Assembly (NCBI GenBank): GCA_900766135.1
Contig: CAAFUF010000015.1
Span: forward strand, 186,001 to 250,000
Length of the DNA: 64,000 bases
Source of the DNA: Paenibacillaceae bacterium
Lineage (GTDB): Bacteria; Bacillota; Bacilli; Paenibacillales; Paenibacillaceae
Direction: 5' to 3'
The notes under the pieces were generated by a model that had not been told where the DNA came from, did not search any database, and saw only the letters and a program-made list of their open reading frames with translations. This document shows, piece by piece, positions 7,238-16,620 of this stretch. A program made the translations under genes and the position numbers. Within the stretch, counting starts at the first letter, position 1. The number at the start of each line of letters is the position of its first letter.

Positions 7238-9508
7238 ATGAAACGATTTCCGATGATGCTGCAACTGGCATTGATCCTGTTCTGCGTCATGGCCATTCCC
7301 ACGGCCATCCTGACGTTCTACAGCGGCGCGCAGATCCTGCGGTATTCGGAGAAGGCGATCGCGGAATCCTCCTTGGCGGGACTGGACGCCAACCGAAGGC
7401 TGAACGAAAACGCGCTGAATAACCTGGCTCAGGACACGGTACGGCTGACCGCAAGCAGGGTCTTTGACCGCATCCGCCATTTTGAAACTTACCGAGAGCT
7501 TAAAGAGAATTACAACAATGTGAGCCAGGCGCTGACGGTACTTCGGGAACTGGTAAATCTGAATAACCGGGTGAACGGGGTATCCTCCTCCTATTTCTAC
7601 TTGAACGGTGCGGATTATGTGGTCTCGACCGACAAAGGCATTACGACTACGGACCGGTATGAACCGATCGGCTGGATGGAGAAGGTCCTTGCCGGACGAA
7701 GAGGGATCAGCGGCGTGTGGGTACCGCGAAGGCTGTCCTCGGGAGAAACCGTCATCTCCTACGTGTTACCCCTGAACCGGCTCTCGACGACGACGCGCGG
7801 GACGATCGTGGTCAATTTGCGGGAAAGCCAAATCGGGGAATATTTGCGGTCAACCGAGCCGGGCCAGCAAGGTTACCTGCTCATGCAAGCGGACGGGCTG
7901 ATCATTTCGCACGACGACAAGACGGTGCTGTTTACCGATGGAACCAAGCTGCCGCATATGCAAGAGATCCTGGAAAGCCGGGTACGGGAAGGGTTTTCGT
8001 TTCATGAGCTCGAGGGCAAGCGGCTCCTGTACACCTGGTCCCGATCGGATTTGTTCGGATGGTGGAACGTCAGCATCTACTCCATGGACGAGTTGATGAC
8101 CAAAACCAACAAGCTGCAGCACAATATCTTTTGGCTGACGGCGATCATGATCTTCGCCGGGAGCGTCGCGACGGTGTTCCTTGCGACTTGGCTGTCCAAG
8201 CCGCTGCGGGAGTTGGTGCGGACGGTGAGATCCAGCGGGAGCCGGGGCGTGGCGGATAAAAACGAACTGGCGTTTCTGGATGCCGTATTCAGGCGGATGC
8301 AGGAGGAAGAGGACGAACTCTATCAATTGTTGCAGGAACGCGAGCAGGATACCCGCAGCCTGGCGCTCCATCGTTTGCTGCGAGGGGAAGAAGCTAAACC
8401 GGCCGCGGAAATGTTTCCGAAAGCCTATTATCTGGTCGCCTTCGTCTCCATCGATCGCTACAGGCGATACGTAGACACCACCAATCCGGAAACCCGCAGC
8501 TACCACCGGTACCTGCTCATTTCGCATTGCGAAACCCTGTTTCCGCCCGAGGTCCCGGCCCGAGGCGTGTATCACGGCGAGGGCTGCTTCGCCGTCGTGA
8601 TCAATTTCGGGCCAGAGGAACAGGATCGCGGCTGCGAAGCGATCACGGGAGCGCTTGAGAGGTTAAGCTTCTATGCAGCGGAGCTGCTCGGCCATACCGT
8701 GACCATCGGTGTGAGCAGTCGGGCGGAAACAAGGAGCTTGATCCCGGACCGCGCGGCGGAGGCGATGGAAGTCATCAAGCGGCGCATGGTTGAAGGCAGC
8801 GGCGGAATCACGTATTGGAGACAGGAAGACGAACGCGGCAAAACCTATATTTATCCCGCAAACTGTGAACGACGGATTCTCAATTTCCTGGAAATCGGGG
8901 ATCTCGATCGTCTCATGAACGAACTGGCCCTCATCCGTGATGAGATCCAGTCCGCCCCGAGCATTTCCTACGATAATATCATGTTCATCTACCACCAGCT
9001 GATCGGCGTCACCATCAAACACCTCAGGGAAAACAACATCAGCCCCACGCGAATTTTTGCCGGTCGGGGCAACATCTATTCCGCCATGGCTGCCATGGAC
9101 ACGCTTGATGAGTTGGACGATTATTTGCGCGAGTTCTATCGTGAAATCATTCAGCACCTTGCGCGTAACCCGGACGGCGAGAAAGGGTACGGAGAGCGGA
9201 TCATCCGCTATCTCGAAACGCATTTCTGCGAGGAGATCGTATTTGAGGAGATGGCCAAGGAGATCGGCATCAGCTATTCCTACATGCGCAAGATCGTTTA
9301 CGAGTTGACGGGAAAAAGCCTGATCGATTACATCAATCTGCTGCGCATAGAGAAGGCCAAGCGGCTGCTGCTGGAAACGGGGATGACGATGAAACAGATC
9401 GCCTCGGAAGTCGGTTACTACAATGTGCAAAGCTTTAACCGGTTTTTTCGCAAATACGAAGGGATGCCCCCAAGCAGCTATAAGGCGTCCAAGTTGCGAA
9501 CTTCGTGA
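7238..9508 (+). CDS. Membrane-anchored AraC-family transcriptional regulator
   Basis: One-piece sensor regulator of 756 residues. A membrane segment near 6-28, an extracellular Cache-like region (about 30-280), a second membrane segment near 285-307, a short HAMP-like linker, a cytoplasmic middle domain, and two AraC helix-turn-helix motifs (about 655-752; SYSYMRKIVYELTGKS and VGYYNVQSFNRFFRKYEGM). Such proteins replace a YesM/YesN pair by fusing sensor and DNA-binding parts. It precedes a sugar importer and GH105 hydrolase and very likely controls them. The start is supported by AGAGGGGA upstream; a terminator follows at 9551. Confidence 0.9.
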   Translation: MKRFPMMLQLALILFCVMAIPTAILTFYSGAQILRYSEKAIAESSLAGLDANRRLNENALNNLAQDTVRLTASRVFDRIRHFETYRELKENYNNVSQALTVLRELVNLNNRVNGVSSSYFYLNGADYVVSTDKGITTTDRYEPIGWMEKVLAGRRGISGVWVPRRLSSGETVISYVLPLNRLSTTTRGTIVVNLRESQIGEYLRSTEPGQQGYLLMQADGLIISHDDKTVLFTDGTKLPHMQEILESRVREGFSFHELEGKRLLYTWSRSDLFGWWNVSIYSMDELMTKTNKLQHNIFWLTAIMIFAGSVATVFLATWLSKPLRELVRTVRSSGSRGVADKNELAFLDAVFRRMQEEEDELYQLLQEREQDTRSLALHRLLRGEEAKPAAEMFPKAYYLVAFVSIDRYRRYVDTTNPETRSYHRYLLISHCETLFPPEVPARGVYHGEGCFAVVINFGPEEQDRGCEAITGALERLSFYAAELLGHTVTIGVSSRAETRSLIPDRAAEAMEVIKRRMVEGSGGITYWRQEDERGKTYIYPANCERRILNFLEIGDLDRLMNELALIRDEIQSAPSISYDNIMFIYHQLIGVTIKHLRENNISPTRIFAGRGNIYSAMAAMDTLDELDDYLREFYREIIQHLARNPDGEKGYGERIIRYLETHFCEEIVFEEMAKEIGISYSYMRKIVYELTGKSLIDYINLLRIEKAKRLLLETGMTMKQIASEVGYYNVQSFNRFFRKYEGMPPSSYKASKLRTS

Positions 9509-9550
9509 TTCGTTTTTTTCGAACGAACCTGTATCACAAGCCTATTTCGG

Positions 9551-9603
9551 AAAATGGAGCGGCTTTTCGGCCTGGTCGGGACGCGAAAGGCAGCTCCATT
9601 TTT
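9551..9603 (+). terminator. Terminator after the AraC regulator
   Basis: AAAATGGAGC (9551-9560) pairs with GCTCCATTTT (9593-9602), enclosing a GC-rich inner hairpin, and is followed by Ts. It isolates the regulator from the importer operon. Confidence 0.65.
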
Positions 9604-9797
9604 GCTCATTTCCTTCAAATTTGATCATTTTGCGCAAGGAATGAGGGCAAAAGGGGAGAACCGATCAAAAATGAAGCGGAAGATCAGAATTCATGATTTA
9701 CCGGCCGGCGGACGGGAGAGTATGATGTGACTCAAACTCGCCATTGCTCAAGGCGCGATGGAACCGAGTCAGGCCAACCCGTGAAGGAGGTGATTCT

Positions 9798-10760
9798 GTG
9801 AAAGTTGAAAGCGCTTCAAAGTCGAAGTCCAAACTGAGGTATGACCCGGCTTTAGGCCGAGGGGCCGCGTTCCATTTCCGGCGGGATTGGGAGTTGTATC
9901 TGCTGTTGTTGATTCCGCTGTCCTTTGTATTGGTGTTCAAGTACGCGCCGATGTCCGGACTGGTGCTGGCCTTTAAGGACTACAAAATCGCCCGGGGATT
10001 CTGGGGCAGCGAATGGGTGGGGTTCGAGGTGTTTGCCGAAATCTTCGCCAAACATGATTTCGGCCGTGCCGTCCGAAATACCCTGCTGCTGAACACGCTT
10101 GACCTGATCTTTAGCTTCACGATCCCCGTCCTGCTTGCCATCCTGTTGAATGAAATCAAAAACGTGAAGTTCAAACGGATTAACCAGACGCTGCTCTACC
10201 TGCCGCATTTCCTCTCCTGGATCATCATCGGGGCGATCGCATACCAGTTGCTGAGCGAAAGCAACGGGGTCATCAATAACTTGATTGCGATGATGGGCGG
10301 TACGCGGATTCCGTTCCTGCAAGAAGATACGAACTGGCTGATCAGCTATCTAGCGATCGGTATCTGGCAAAGCATGGGCTGGGGGACGATCATCTATCTG
10401 GCTTCCATGAGCGGCATCAACCCGGAGCTGTACGAGGCGGCGACCGTGGATGGGGCCGGAAGGTGGCGGAAGGTGTGGAACGTGACGCTTCCCTCGATCC
10501 GTCCCACCATCGTGACGTTGCTCATCATGAATTTGGGACGGGTAATGGAGGGCTCGTTCGAGCGGATATTTGCCCTGCAAAATAAGGCGACCACCGAATT
10601 CACAACGACGATTCCGGTCCTGGTATACCGCTGGGGGATCGAAAGCGGGAACTTCAGCCGTGCCACGGCGCTCGGGTTATTTCAGTCCGTGATCGGGCTG
10701 GCGCTCGTCCTGTTGGCCGACCGGGCCGCCAAGAAACTTGGCGAGGACGGGCTGCTTTAA
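9798..10760 (+). CDS. Sugar ABC transporter permease, LplB/YteP type
   Basis: CUT1-family membrane permease, 320 residues, about six membrane segments, with the EAA loop YEAATVDGAGRWRKVWNVTL that docks to the ATPase. The N-terminal tail is charged and cytoplasmic, followed by the family block YLLLLIPLSFVLVFKYAPM. The GTG start at 9798 was chosen because AAGGAGGTGA sits 4-5 nt upstream. First gene of an importer-hydrolase operon (permease, permease, binding protein, GH105). No ATPase gene accompanies it, so it should use a shared MsmX-type ATPase. Confidence 0.93.
   Translation: MKVESASKSKSKLRYDPALGRGAAFHFRRDWELYLLLLIPLSFVLVFKYAPMSGLVLAFKDYKIARGFWGSEWVGFEVFAEIFAKHDFGRAVRNTLLLNTLDLIFSFTIPVLLAILLNEIKNVKFKRINQTLLYLPHFLSWIIIGAIAYQLLSESNGVINNLIAMMGGTRIPFLQEDTNWLISYLAIGIWQSMGWGTIIYLASMSGINPELYEAATVDGAGRWRKVWNVTLPSIRPTIVTLLIMNLGRVMEGSFERIFALQNKATTEFTTTIPVLVYRWGIESGNFSRATALGLFQSVIGLALVLLADRAAKKLGEDGLL
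9806..9819 (+). promoter_or_regulatory. cre-like CcpA operator inside the permease 5' end
   Basis: TGAAAGCGCTTCAA matches the cre consensus at 13 of 14 positions and is nearly palindromic. It lies within the first codons of the permease, where a bound CcpA would block elongation. It could also be a chance match in coding sequence. Confidence 0.35.
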
Positions 10761-10775
10761 GAAAGGAGGCGAACC

Positions 10776-11675
10776 ATGAAAGCATCCGTAAATACGCTGC
10801 CGCTGCGCCGGAAACGCCGCTACGACGTCTGGGACGTTTTGATCCATCTCGCGCTGATCCTCGCCTCGCTCGTGTGCCTGCTGCCGTTTCTTCATGTCGT
10901 GGCGAAGTCGCTAAGCGATGATGCGTTTGTGATTGCCAACAAGGTGTTTTTATGGCCGGAAGGGTTTACGTTGGAGGCGTACAGCAAAATTTTCGCCGAT
11001 GCCAGCATACTGCGCTCTTTGTACGTGTCGGTGGTGGTCACGATTCTGTTCACGGCGCTCGGCATGATCATCACGATCTGTGCGGCTTATCCGCTGTCCC
11101 GCAAGCAGTTGAAGGGCCGAACCACGCTGACGTTCCTCTTTATGTTCACCTTGTATTTTACCGGCGGGATCATTCCCGAATATATGTTGATCAGCAATCT
11201 CGGCATGCTGGATACGTGGTCGGCGCTCATTCTGCCGCAGGCATTCAGCGCGTTCAACCTGCTGATCATGAAAACGGCGATCTCCAGCAGCATTCCGGTC
11301 AGCCTCGAGGAATCGGCGCGGATCGACGGGGCGGGGCATTTCCGCATCCTGTGGAGCATCGTGCTCCCGCTCTCCAAGCCCATTCTGGCGACGTTGTCGC
11401 TGTTCTATGCGGTGGGGCGCTGGAACGCTTATCAAGACGCGTTATTTTACATTAAGCAACGGGTGGACCTGCGGCCGCTGCAGCTGAAATTGTATTATCT
11501 GGTCATTCAGGCGAGCGAAAGCTTCCAGTTGGAGGCCACGCAAGTCTCGCTGAGCAATCCCGAAGTGCTGAAGGCCTCGTGCGTCGTATTCGCCACCCTG
11601 CCGATCCTGTGCGTGTATCCTTTTATCCAGAAGTATTTCGTTCAGGGGGTCATGCTAGGGGCCGTCAAGGAGTAG
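10776..11675 (+). CDS. Sugar ABC transporter permease, YtcP type
   Basis: Second CUT1 permease, 299 residues, six membrane segments, EAA loop EESARIDGAGHFRILWSIVL. AAAGGAGG lies 6 nt before the ATG, and the gene follows the first permease by 15 nt. The pair resembles B. subtilis YteP/YtcP, which import rhamnogalacturonan-derived oligosaccharides; the GH105 gene downstream supports that substrate class. Confidence 0.93.
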   Translation: MKASVNTLPLRRKRRYDVWDVLIHLALILASLVCLLPFLHVVAKSLSDDAFVIANKVFLWPEGFTLEAYSKIFADASILRSLYVSVVVTILFTALGMIITICAAYPLSRKQLKGRTTLTFLFMFTLYFTGGIIPEYMLISNLGMLDTWSALILPQAFSAFNLLIMKTAISSSIPVSLEESARIDGAGHFRILWSIVLPLSKPILATLSLFYAVGRWNAYQDALFYIKQRVDLRPLQLKLYYLVIQASESFQLEATQVSLSNPEVLKASCVVFATLPILCVYPFIQKYFVQGVMLGAVKE

Positions 11676-11707
11676 TTAAGTCAATAACGATTAGGGGGAA
11701 TCGAGAA

Positions 11708-13348
11708 ATGGGCAAAAAGTTCACCTGGATCCTAGTTTCTGTGATCATCGTAGGTTTATTGTCGGGTTGTATGGGCGGCAGCGGCAAGAACGCCAATTCG
11801 AACAACGGTTCGGAGGAGTCGACGCCTACAGCCACGAACAGCGCAGACGGCAAGTATGCCGATTACTCGGCCGGATTTCCCGAGAAGGTCACGCTGGAGC
11901 TCCCGGTTTATGAAAGGGCTTTCGAAGGCTGGAACGTCACCGACAACTACTATACGCGCTGGATTCAGCAGGAATTCGGCGACAAATACAACGTCACGGT
12001 GAAATTTATTCCGATCACCCGCAGCAACGAGGTGACGGATTACGAGCAGTTGCTGGCTTCGCATAAAGCGCCGGATATTATTTACCATTATGATATGCCC
12101 CAGGCTTTGGCTTACTACGGGGAGGGCGTGATGCAGGAGCTGGATTTGGACGAAATTGCCCATTACGCGCCGACGTACTGGAAAACGATGGGCGAGACCA
12201 TTAAGCAGTATGGTACAGTCGACAAGAAAAACGTGTTTTTCTTCGGCGAGCGTCCAAGCCTGGACAGTTTTACGACGCTGATTCGCAAAGATTGGGTCGA
12301 GAAGGTCGGCATGAAAATGGAGGATTTGACCTCCCTGGAGAAATATAACGAGCTGCTGGCCAAGTGGAAGGAAGCGGGGCTGGGCACCGGCGGCGAAACG
12401 TTGAAAAAAAACAACTACACGTTCAATTATGCGTTCCGCGACTGGCCGATCGACGAGAAATACCGCGCGCTGTATTCCGACCTGGGCGTGGCCGATCTGA
12501 CGACCGCCGACACCGAGCGTTATCTGCGCAACTTGAACTACCAATACAACAACGGCTTGATCGATAAGGAATTTTACCTGCGGGATGACGAGAACAAGGC
12601 CAAGGCCGAATTTGTGGCGGGCAAAACCGGCACCTTCAGCTTCTATCTCTCCAGCAATACCGACGTGATTACCTCGGCATTGAAGAACAATCCGGATGCG
12701 GAATTCGCGGTGCTGGACGCCCAGGCCGGCGTACCGGAGGGACGGAAGCCGCAGGGACGCGCCTACTGGCCGTTCGGGATGATCATGGGCATCAACTATG
12801 AGTCCAACGAGATGGAACGCGCCGCCGTTTGGATGTATCTGGAATGGATGAGCCAGCCGAAGAACCTATTTTTCCTGCAAAACGGCGTCGAGGGCGAAAA
12901 CTATACGTTGGATGCCGACGGCATCGCCGTGAAAAATGCGGATTTTAAAGGCGATTCGGTGCTTTCTCAAAACAACAATAAGGACTACTGGTGCCTCGTT
13001 GTCGAAACCGTGAAATACGATGATCCGAAGAAGATGCGGGAAGCTTATCTGCGCAGCATGTCTCCGCCGGGATACGAAAATTTGGCCCAGGATTCCTTGG
13101 CTTTCTACGATAAGTATGCGGAATTCCGCACGCCGGATGCCCTGTACAGCGTGGTGCTGGAGAAGGTCAACGAATACAAAGCCGACTTGAATTCGCTGTT
13201 CCAGGAGCTGTATGTCAAGATCGCGATTGCGCCGGAGAGCGAGTTCGACGCCACGTACGAGGCAGCTAAGAAAACGTACCTTGAGGCGGGGTATCAGGAA
13301 ATTCTCGACGAGAAGCAAGCGGCGATCGATGCCGGGAACTTCAAATAA
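11708..13348 (+). CDS. Extracellular solute-binding lipoprotein, LplA/YtcQ type
   Basis: Lipoprotein of 546 residues that captures the oligosaccharide for the two upstream permeases. Signal peptide with lipobox LSGC (Cys21), then a Gly/Ser/Asn-rich tether and a large family-1 binding fold. The ATG 11708 follows an AGGGGGA site; in-frame upstream codons belong to the preceding permease region and are not used. Size and the long N-terminal linker are typical of YtcQ/LplA-type proteins. Third gene of the operon. Confidence 0.93.
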   Translation: MGKKFTWILVSVIIVGLLSGCMGGSGKNANSNNGSEESTPTATNSADGKYADYSAGFPEKVTLELPVYERAFEGWNVTDNYYTRWIQQEFGDKYNVTVKFIPITRSNEVTDYEQLLASHKAPDIIYHYDMPQALAYYGEGVMQELDLDEIAHYAPTYWKTMGETIKQYGTVDKKNVFFFGERPSLDSFTTLIRKDWVEKVGMKMEDLTSLEKYNELLAKWKEAGLGTGGETLKKNNYTFNYAFRDWPIDEKYRALYSDLGVADLTTADTERYLRNLNYQYNNGLIDKEFYLRDDENKAKAEFVAGKTGTFSFYLSSNTDVITSALKNNPDAEFAVLDAQAGVPEGRKPQGRAYWPFGMIMGINYESNEMERAAVWMYLEWMSQPKNLFFLQNGVEGENYTLDADGIAVKNADFKGDSVLSQNNNKDYWCLVVETVKYDDPKKMREAYLRSMSPPGYENLAQDSLAFYDKYAEFRTPDALYSVVLEKVNEYKADLNSLFQELYVKIAIAPESEFDATYEAAKKTYLEAGYQEILDEKQAAIDAGNFK

Positions 13349-13371
13349 AGCCAAAGGCGAGGAGGATGGAG

Positions 13372-14403
13372 ATGTTGAAGCTGAACACGGCCCCTTCCGA
13401 GCTGAAGCCGATCATCGAACGCGTCGCCGAACACACCTTCGGAATGGATTTGACCTGGGATTGGCCGTGCGGCGTGGCTTATTACGGGATCAGCCGGGCG
13501 TTTGAAGCGACCGGGGAGGCGGCTTATGTGGAGCGAATGGTTCAATGGTGCGACGAGTACATCGAGGCGGGACTCCCGGTCTGGACGGTGAACGCATGCG
13601 CGATGGGGCATATGCTGCTCACGTTGTATGAACAGACGAAGGAGCAAAAATATCTCGACCTGATCCTGAGCAAAATCGATTATCTGCAAAACCAGGCCCC
13701 ACGATTCGGGGACCGGGTTCTCCAGCATACGGTATCGGCGGGCAATGATTTTCCCGAGCAATGCTGGGCGGATACGTTGTTCATGGCGGCGTATTTCATG
13801 CTCCGCACGGGGGTGATGCTGGGCGAGAAGCCTTGGATCGACGATGCGCTCCATCAGTTCTACTGGCATATCAATTATTTGCAAAGCGAGAGCACCGGCT
13901 TGTGGTATCACGGGTACAATCACCTCAGCAAAGATCATATGTCCGGCATCTATTGGGGCCGTGCCAACGCCTGGGCGGCGTACACGATGTCCCGTGCGGC
14001 CAAGGGATTGCCGGAGGCCTATTTGTATCCGCCGATGATGCATCTATGGAGCTCTTTGCGCGACCAGTTGGCTGCGCTGAAGAAGCTCCAGCACGAGGAT
14101 GGATTATGGGGCACCGTGCTTGATTACCCGAACGCATACGGCGAGGTGTCCGCAACAGCGGGGATCGCGGCGGCGATGATCACCCAAGGCAATCCGCTGC
14201 ACGCCAAATACGTGCAGAAGGCGCTGGATGGCGTGCTGAGCAACATCACGGAGCAGGGACGGGTCCTGAACGTATCGGGCGGGACCGCCGTAATGAAGGA
14301 TATCGAGGGTTATCTTCAAGTTGACCGGAAATGGGCACAAGGCTGGGGACAGGGGCTGACGCTCGCGCTGCTGGCGGCCGTTATCGAAAACGAGCAGCGG
14401 TAA
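13372..14403 (+). CDS. GH105/GH88-family unsaturated glucuronyl hydrolase
   Basis: Cytoplasmic (no signal peptide) hydrolase of 343 residues that removes the terminal 4,5-unsaturated uronate from oligosaccharides made by polysaccharide lyases, as YteR/YesR do with rhamnogalacturonan products. The alpha/alpha barrel motifs are visible: CWADTLFM with probable catalytic D134, and YWGRANAW (195-201), corresponding to the GWGRGNGW block of the family. Start set at ATG 13372, 6 nt after GGAGG; the ATG at 13366 touches that site. Last gene of the importer operon, followed by a strong terminator. Exact substrate is inferred. Confidence 0.88.
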   Translation: MLKLNTAPSELKPIIERVAEHTFGMDLTWDWPCGVAYYGISRAFEATGEAAYVERMVQWCDEYIEAGLPVWTVNACAMGHMLLTLYEQTKEQKYLDLILSKIDYLQNQAPRFGDRVLQHTVSAGNDFPEQCWADTLFMAAYFMLRTGVMLGEKPWIDDALHQFYWHINYLQSESTGLWYHGYNHLSKDHMSGIYWGRANAWAAYTMSRAAKGLPEAYLYPPMMHLWSSLRDQLAALKKLQHEDGLWGTVLDYPNAYGEVSATAGIAAAMITQGNPLHAKYVQKALDGVLSNITEQGRVLNVSGGTAVMKDIEGYLQVDRKWAQGWGQGLTLALLAAVIENEQR

Positions 14404-14416
14404 GAAGGTGAAATTT

Positions 14417-14449
14417 AAGCGGAACCACGTGGTGGTTTCGCTTTTTTTT
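14417..14449 (+). terminator. Terminator after the GH105 operon
   Basis: A 12-bp stem (14417-14428 with 14432-14443, one G-U pair) followed by eight Ts. Confidence 0.9.
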
Positions 14450-14551
14450 GTGAGAATGGATCGGACTGGCGCTTAGTTAAGTTTCATTAAAGGTTCGCGC
14501 GTTAAGCTAATCCCATCAAGACGGAAACATCCGGGAAAGGAGGTGAGTGTC

Positions 14552-15073
14552 GTGAAACGATCTTCCATCGCGGCCGGGTTAGCCGTTATGGGTGTTGTCC
14601 TCTTCACAGCAATCGTAATCTCTCAAATGTTTGGCGTGACGACGGCCAGCGCTCATAGGGGTCAACATCAGGCATGGCATGATGCCTACCGTTACGAGCA
14701 ACGGGGGATGCCGATGATGATGCAACCGGACAGCCGCACGGAGGCGGCGAACGCCAAGCCGTTATGGCCGATCCTGCTTCAGCTGGCTGCATTGATCGGC
14801 GGTGCCGCGTTGTTTGCCAAAGCAAGCGGGATCCTGAAATGGGCGGGCGCCGCGTTCGCCGTTTTCAGCGCCATGAGTTTACTTCCCCCATTGTGGGGCC
14901 TGATCCTTGTCGCTTTGGCCTACTTCTTGTACAGAAAATGGACAAGCCATCATCAGAAACCGTATGCCATTCCGCAACAATCTATCGTTAGCCCGTATCC
15001 GATTGAGGCCGGTTTGAACCGGGGCCGATTCCTGGATGAATGGGAACGCAATCAATATAAGGAGGAGAAATAA
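14552..15073 (+). CDS. Small membrane protein upstream of PspA, Met/His-rich segment
   Basis: Unrecognised membrane protein of 173 residues. An N-terminal hydrophobic segment (about 7-29) ends in a TTASA-like signal cleavage context, then a His/Gln/Met-rich stretch (HRGQHQAWHDAY, then GMPMMM), then two closely spaced membrane segments (about 70-85 and 95-125) and a charged tail. The GTG start at 14552 follows AAAGGAGGTG by 6 nt; a GTG at 14543 overlaps that site. It lies immediately before pspA with 1 nt between them and is likely a membrane partner of PspA, analogous in position to LiaI or PspB/C, though not clearly homologous. Confidence 0.75.
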   Translation: MKRSSIAAGLAVMGVVLFTAIVISQMFGVTTASAHRGQHQAWHDAYRYEQRGMPMMMQPDSRTEAANAKPLWPILLQLAALIGGAALFAKASGILKWAGAAFAVFSAMSLLPPLWGLILVALAYFLYRKWTSHHQKPYAIPQQSIVSPYPIEAGLNRGRFLDEWERNQYKEEK

Positions 15074-15074
15074 T

Positions 15075-15731
15075 ATGGGGATTTTCGGAAGAATGAAGGA
15101 TATGGCGGCAGCCGATACACATCATTTGCTGGATCGGATGGAGGACCCGGTCAGCATGGCCAAATATTATATCCGGCAGTTGGAGGATCAAATCGATCAT
15201 GCGCGTCAGGCTTTGAGAAATCAGCTTGCCGCCGAACAGCATTATGATTTGCTGATTGCGCAAACCGGACAACTTATTGAGAAGCGTACCCGTCAAGCCG
15301 GATTGGCGGTCGATCGGGAGCAGGACGAGATTGCGAAGCTGGCGATCCAGGAGAAGCTGCATCACGAGAAGCTCCAGCAAACGTATCTGGAGCAGCGCGA
15401 GGTCATCCGGAAGCAAACCGCAGCCCTGCAAGGCGAGATGGGCCGGTTGGTAGAGCTCCATAAGGAGCTCGGCAACAAGCTCACGTTCCTCTTGGCGCGC
15501 AAAAATGCCATGACCGCGCTGCGGGCGACCTCGGCGGCCGTTACGGCCGGCGACGCCGGGAAGATCGTCCGCGGGTTCGATCGGATGGAGCAAAAAGTGA
15601 TGCGGCTGGAGGCCGAGTTCACCTCTTATCAAGCGGTGGATCAAGCCGGACTTCGTCTGGCCGATTGGTCGGAGCAGGATGAAGTGCAAGCCGAGCTGGA
15701 CAAGCTGAAAGCCGCCAAACCAAGCTTATAA
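15075..15731 (+). CDS. pspA: PspA/IM30 phage-shock protein
   Basis: Peripheral membrane protein of the PspA/IM30/ESCRT-III family, 218 residues, nearly all alpha-helical coiled coil. It begins with the short amphipathic helix GIFGRMKDM and the hallmark LDRMEDPVSMAKYYIRQLE. The family oligomerises on stressed membranes and limits proton leak. GGAGGAG precedes the ATG by 8 nt. It forms a two-gene unit with the preceding membrane protein and is probably induced by envelope stress; no ECF or Lia-type operator could be identified. Confidence 0.93.
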   Translation: MGIFGRMKDMAAADTHHLLDRMEDPVSMAKYYIRQLEDQIDHARQALRNQLAAEQHYDLLIAQTGQLIEKRTRQAGLAVDREQDEIAKLAIQEKLHHEKLQQTYLEQREVIRKQTAALQGEMGRLVELHKELGNKLTFLLARKNAMTALRATSAAVTAGDAGKIVRGFDRMEQKVMRLEAEFTSYQAVDQAGLRLADWSEQDEVQAELDKLKAAKPSL

Positions 15732-15778
15732 GAAGGACGCGGAAGAAGGACGCGGCTTAGCCATAGCCCGATATGAAT

Positions 15779-15809
15779 AAGAACCTGCCGGGATCGCCGG
15801 CAGGTTCTT
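15779..15809. terminator. Hairpin between convergent pspA and tetR
   Basis: A perfect 13-bp stem (15779-15791 with 15797-15809), loop GATCG, lying between the convergent pspA and TetR genes. Flanking T-runs are short, so termination may be partial in both directions. Confidence 0.6.
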
Positions 15810-15838
15810 GTGTTGACGAATGCTTTTCGCACGAAAGG

Positions 15839-16450
15839 TTAAGGTTTACTCCTTACCTCCAGCCTTACGCCGGATGGATGGTGCAGAATTCGCACCAGTT
15901 GCTCCTGCATGTACGACGGGGAGTGAACCAACCCGCCTTCGATCCAATGAAAAATCAGCCCCAGCAGCGCATGAAGCGAATAGATCACCATCAGCTCCGT
16001 GTCGATGGCTTCCGTCTCGCAGCTTTCGCAATGCAAATCCTCCATGATAATCTGCTTGAGCGATACCAGGATCTTCTCGCGGAGAGCGGGTAGAACCTCG
16101 CTGTGAGTCAGCACGGTATAGAAATCGGCATTTCGGGCAATATGATCGAAGATCATGACCGAGTGCGCGTGGAGTTCATGCGGATAAAACGCGACGACCT
16201 TTTCGTACGGCGCCCGGAAGGCATGAAGCAGATCCTGGATTTTATCCTCGATCATATCGTTTAGGAGTTCCTCTTTCGTGCCATAATTGGCGTAGAACGT
16301 CCCGCGGTTGTAGCCGGCTTGCTTGACGATATCCGTGATCGTAACGTCATGGAACGGTTTCTGCGCCATTAGCTGAAGCAGGGCGGCTCGCAACGCAGCT
16401 TTGCTGCGCAGGATTCTCGGATCCGGTTTGGATGTTGTCCGGGTCATCAT
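15839..16450 (-). CDS. TetR-family transcriptional regulator
   Basis: Dimeric repressor of 203 residues. The N-terminal helix-turn-helix reads TITDIVKQAGYNRGTFYANY, characteristic of the AcrR/TetR class, followed by a ligand-binding helical domain with a CxxC-containing loop (HCESCE). Start at 16450 (MMTRTTSK) avoids a long extension to 16510 that would run through the promoter region. It is divergent from an SDR dehydrogenase gene and probably represses that promoter and its own. Confidence 0.88.
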   Translation of the reverse strand: MMTRTTSKPDPRILRSKAALRAALLQLMAQKPFHDVTITDIVKQAGYNRGTFYANYGTKEELLNDMIEDKIQDLLHAFRAPYEKVVAFYPHELHAHSVMIFDHIARNADFYTVLTHSEVLPALREKILVSLKQIIMEDLHCESCETEAIDTELMVIYSLHALLGLIFHWIEGGLVHSPSYMQEQLVRILHHPSGVRLEVRSKP

Positions 16451-16538
16451 TTCATCTTCTTTCTTCGGATTCGTGTACAAAATAGTCCGATGTTGTCCAT
16501 TACTGAACAATACATAGAAATTTGCTGATTGCGGGCGA

Positions 16539-16568
16539 TTGCTGTGATTTTTATACTTGAATTATAGA
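16539..16568 (+). promoter_or_regulatory. Promoter of the SDR gene
   Basis: -35 TTGCTG (16539-16544), 18-nt spacer, -10 TATAGA (16563-16568), 52 nt before the ATG, in the TetR/SDR divergent gap. The TGTAC-containing words nearby (ACATGTACAG at 16583-16592 and GTGTACAAAA) may belong to a TetR operator. Confidence 0.5.
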
Positions 16569-16620
16569 TGATCATTAATCAACACATGTACAGTTTACCA
16601 TAAAAATGGAGGTAAGAACG

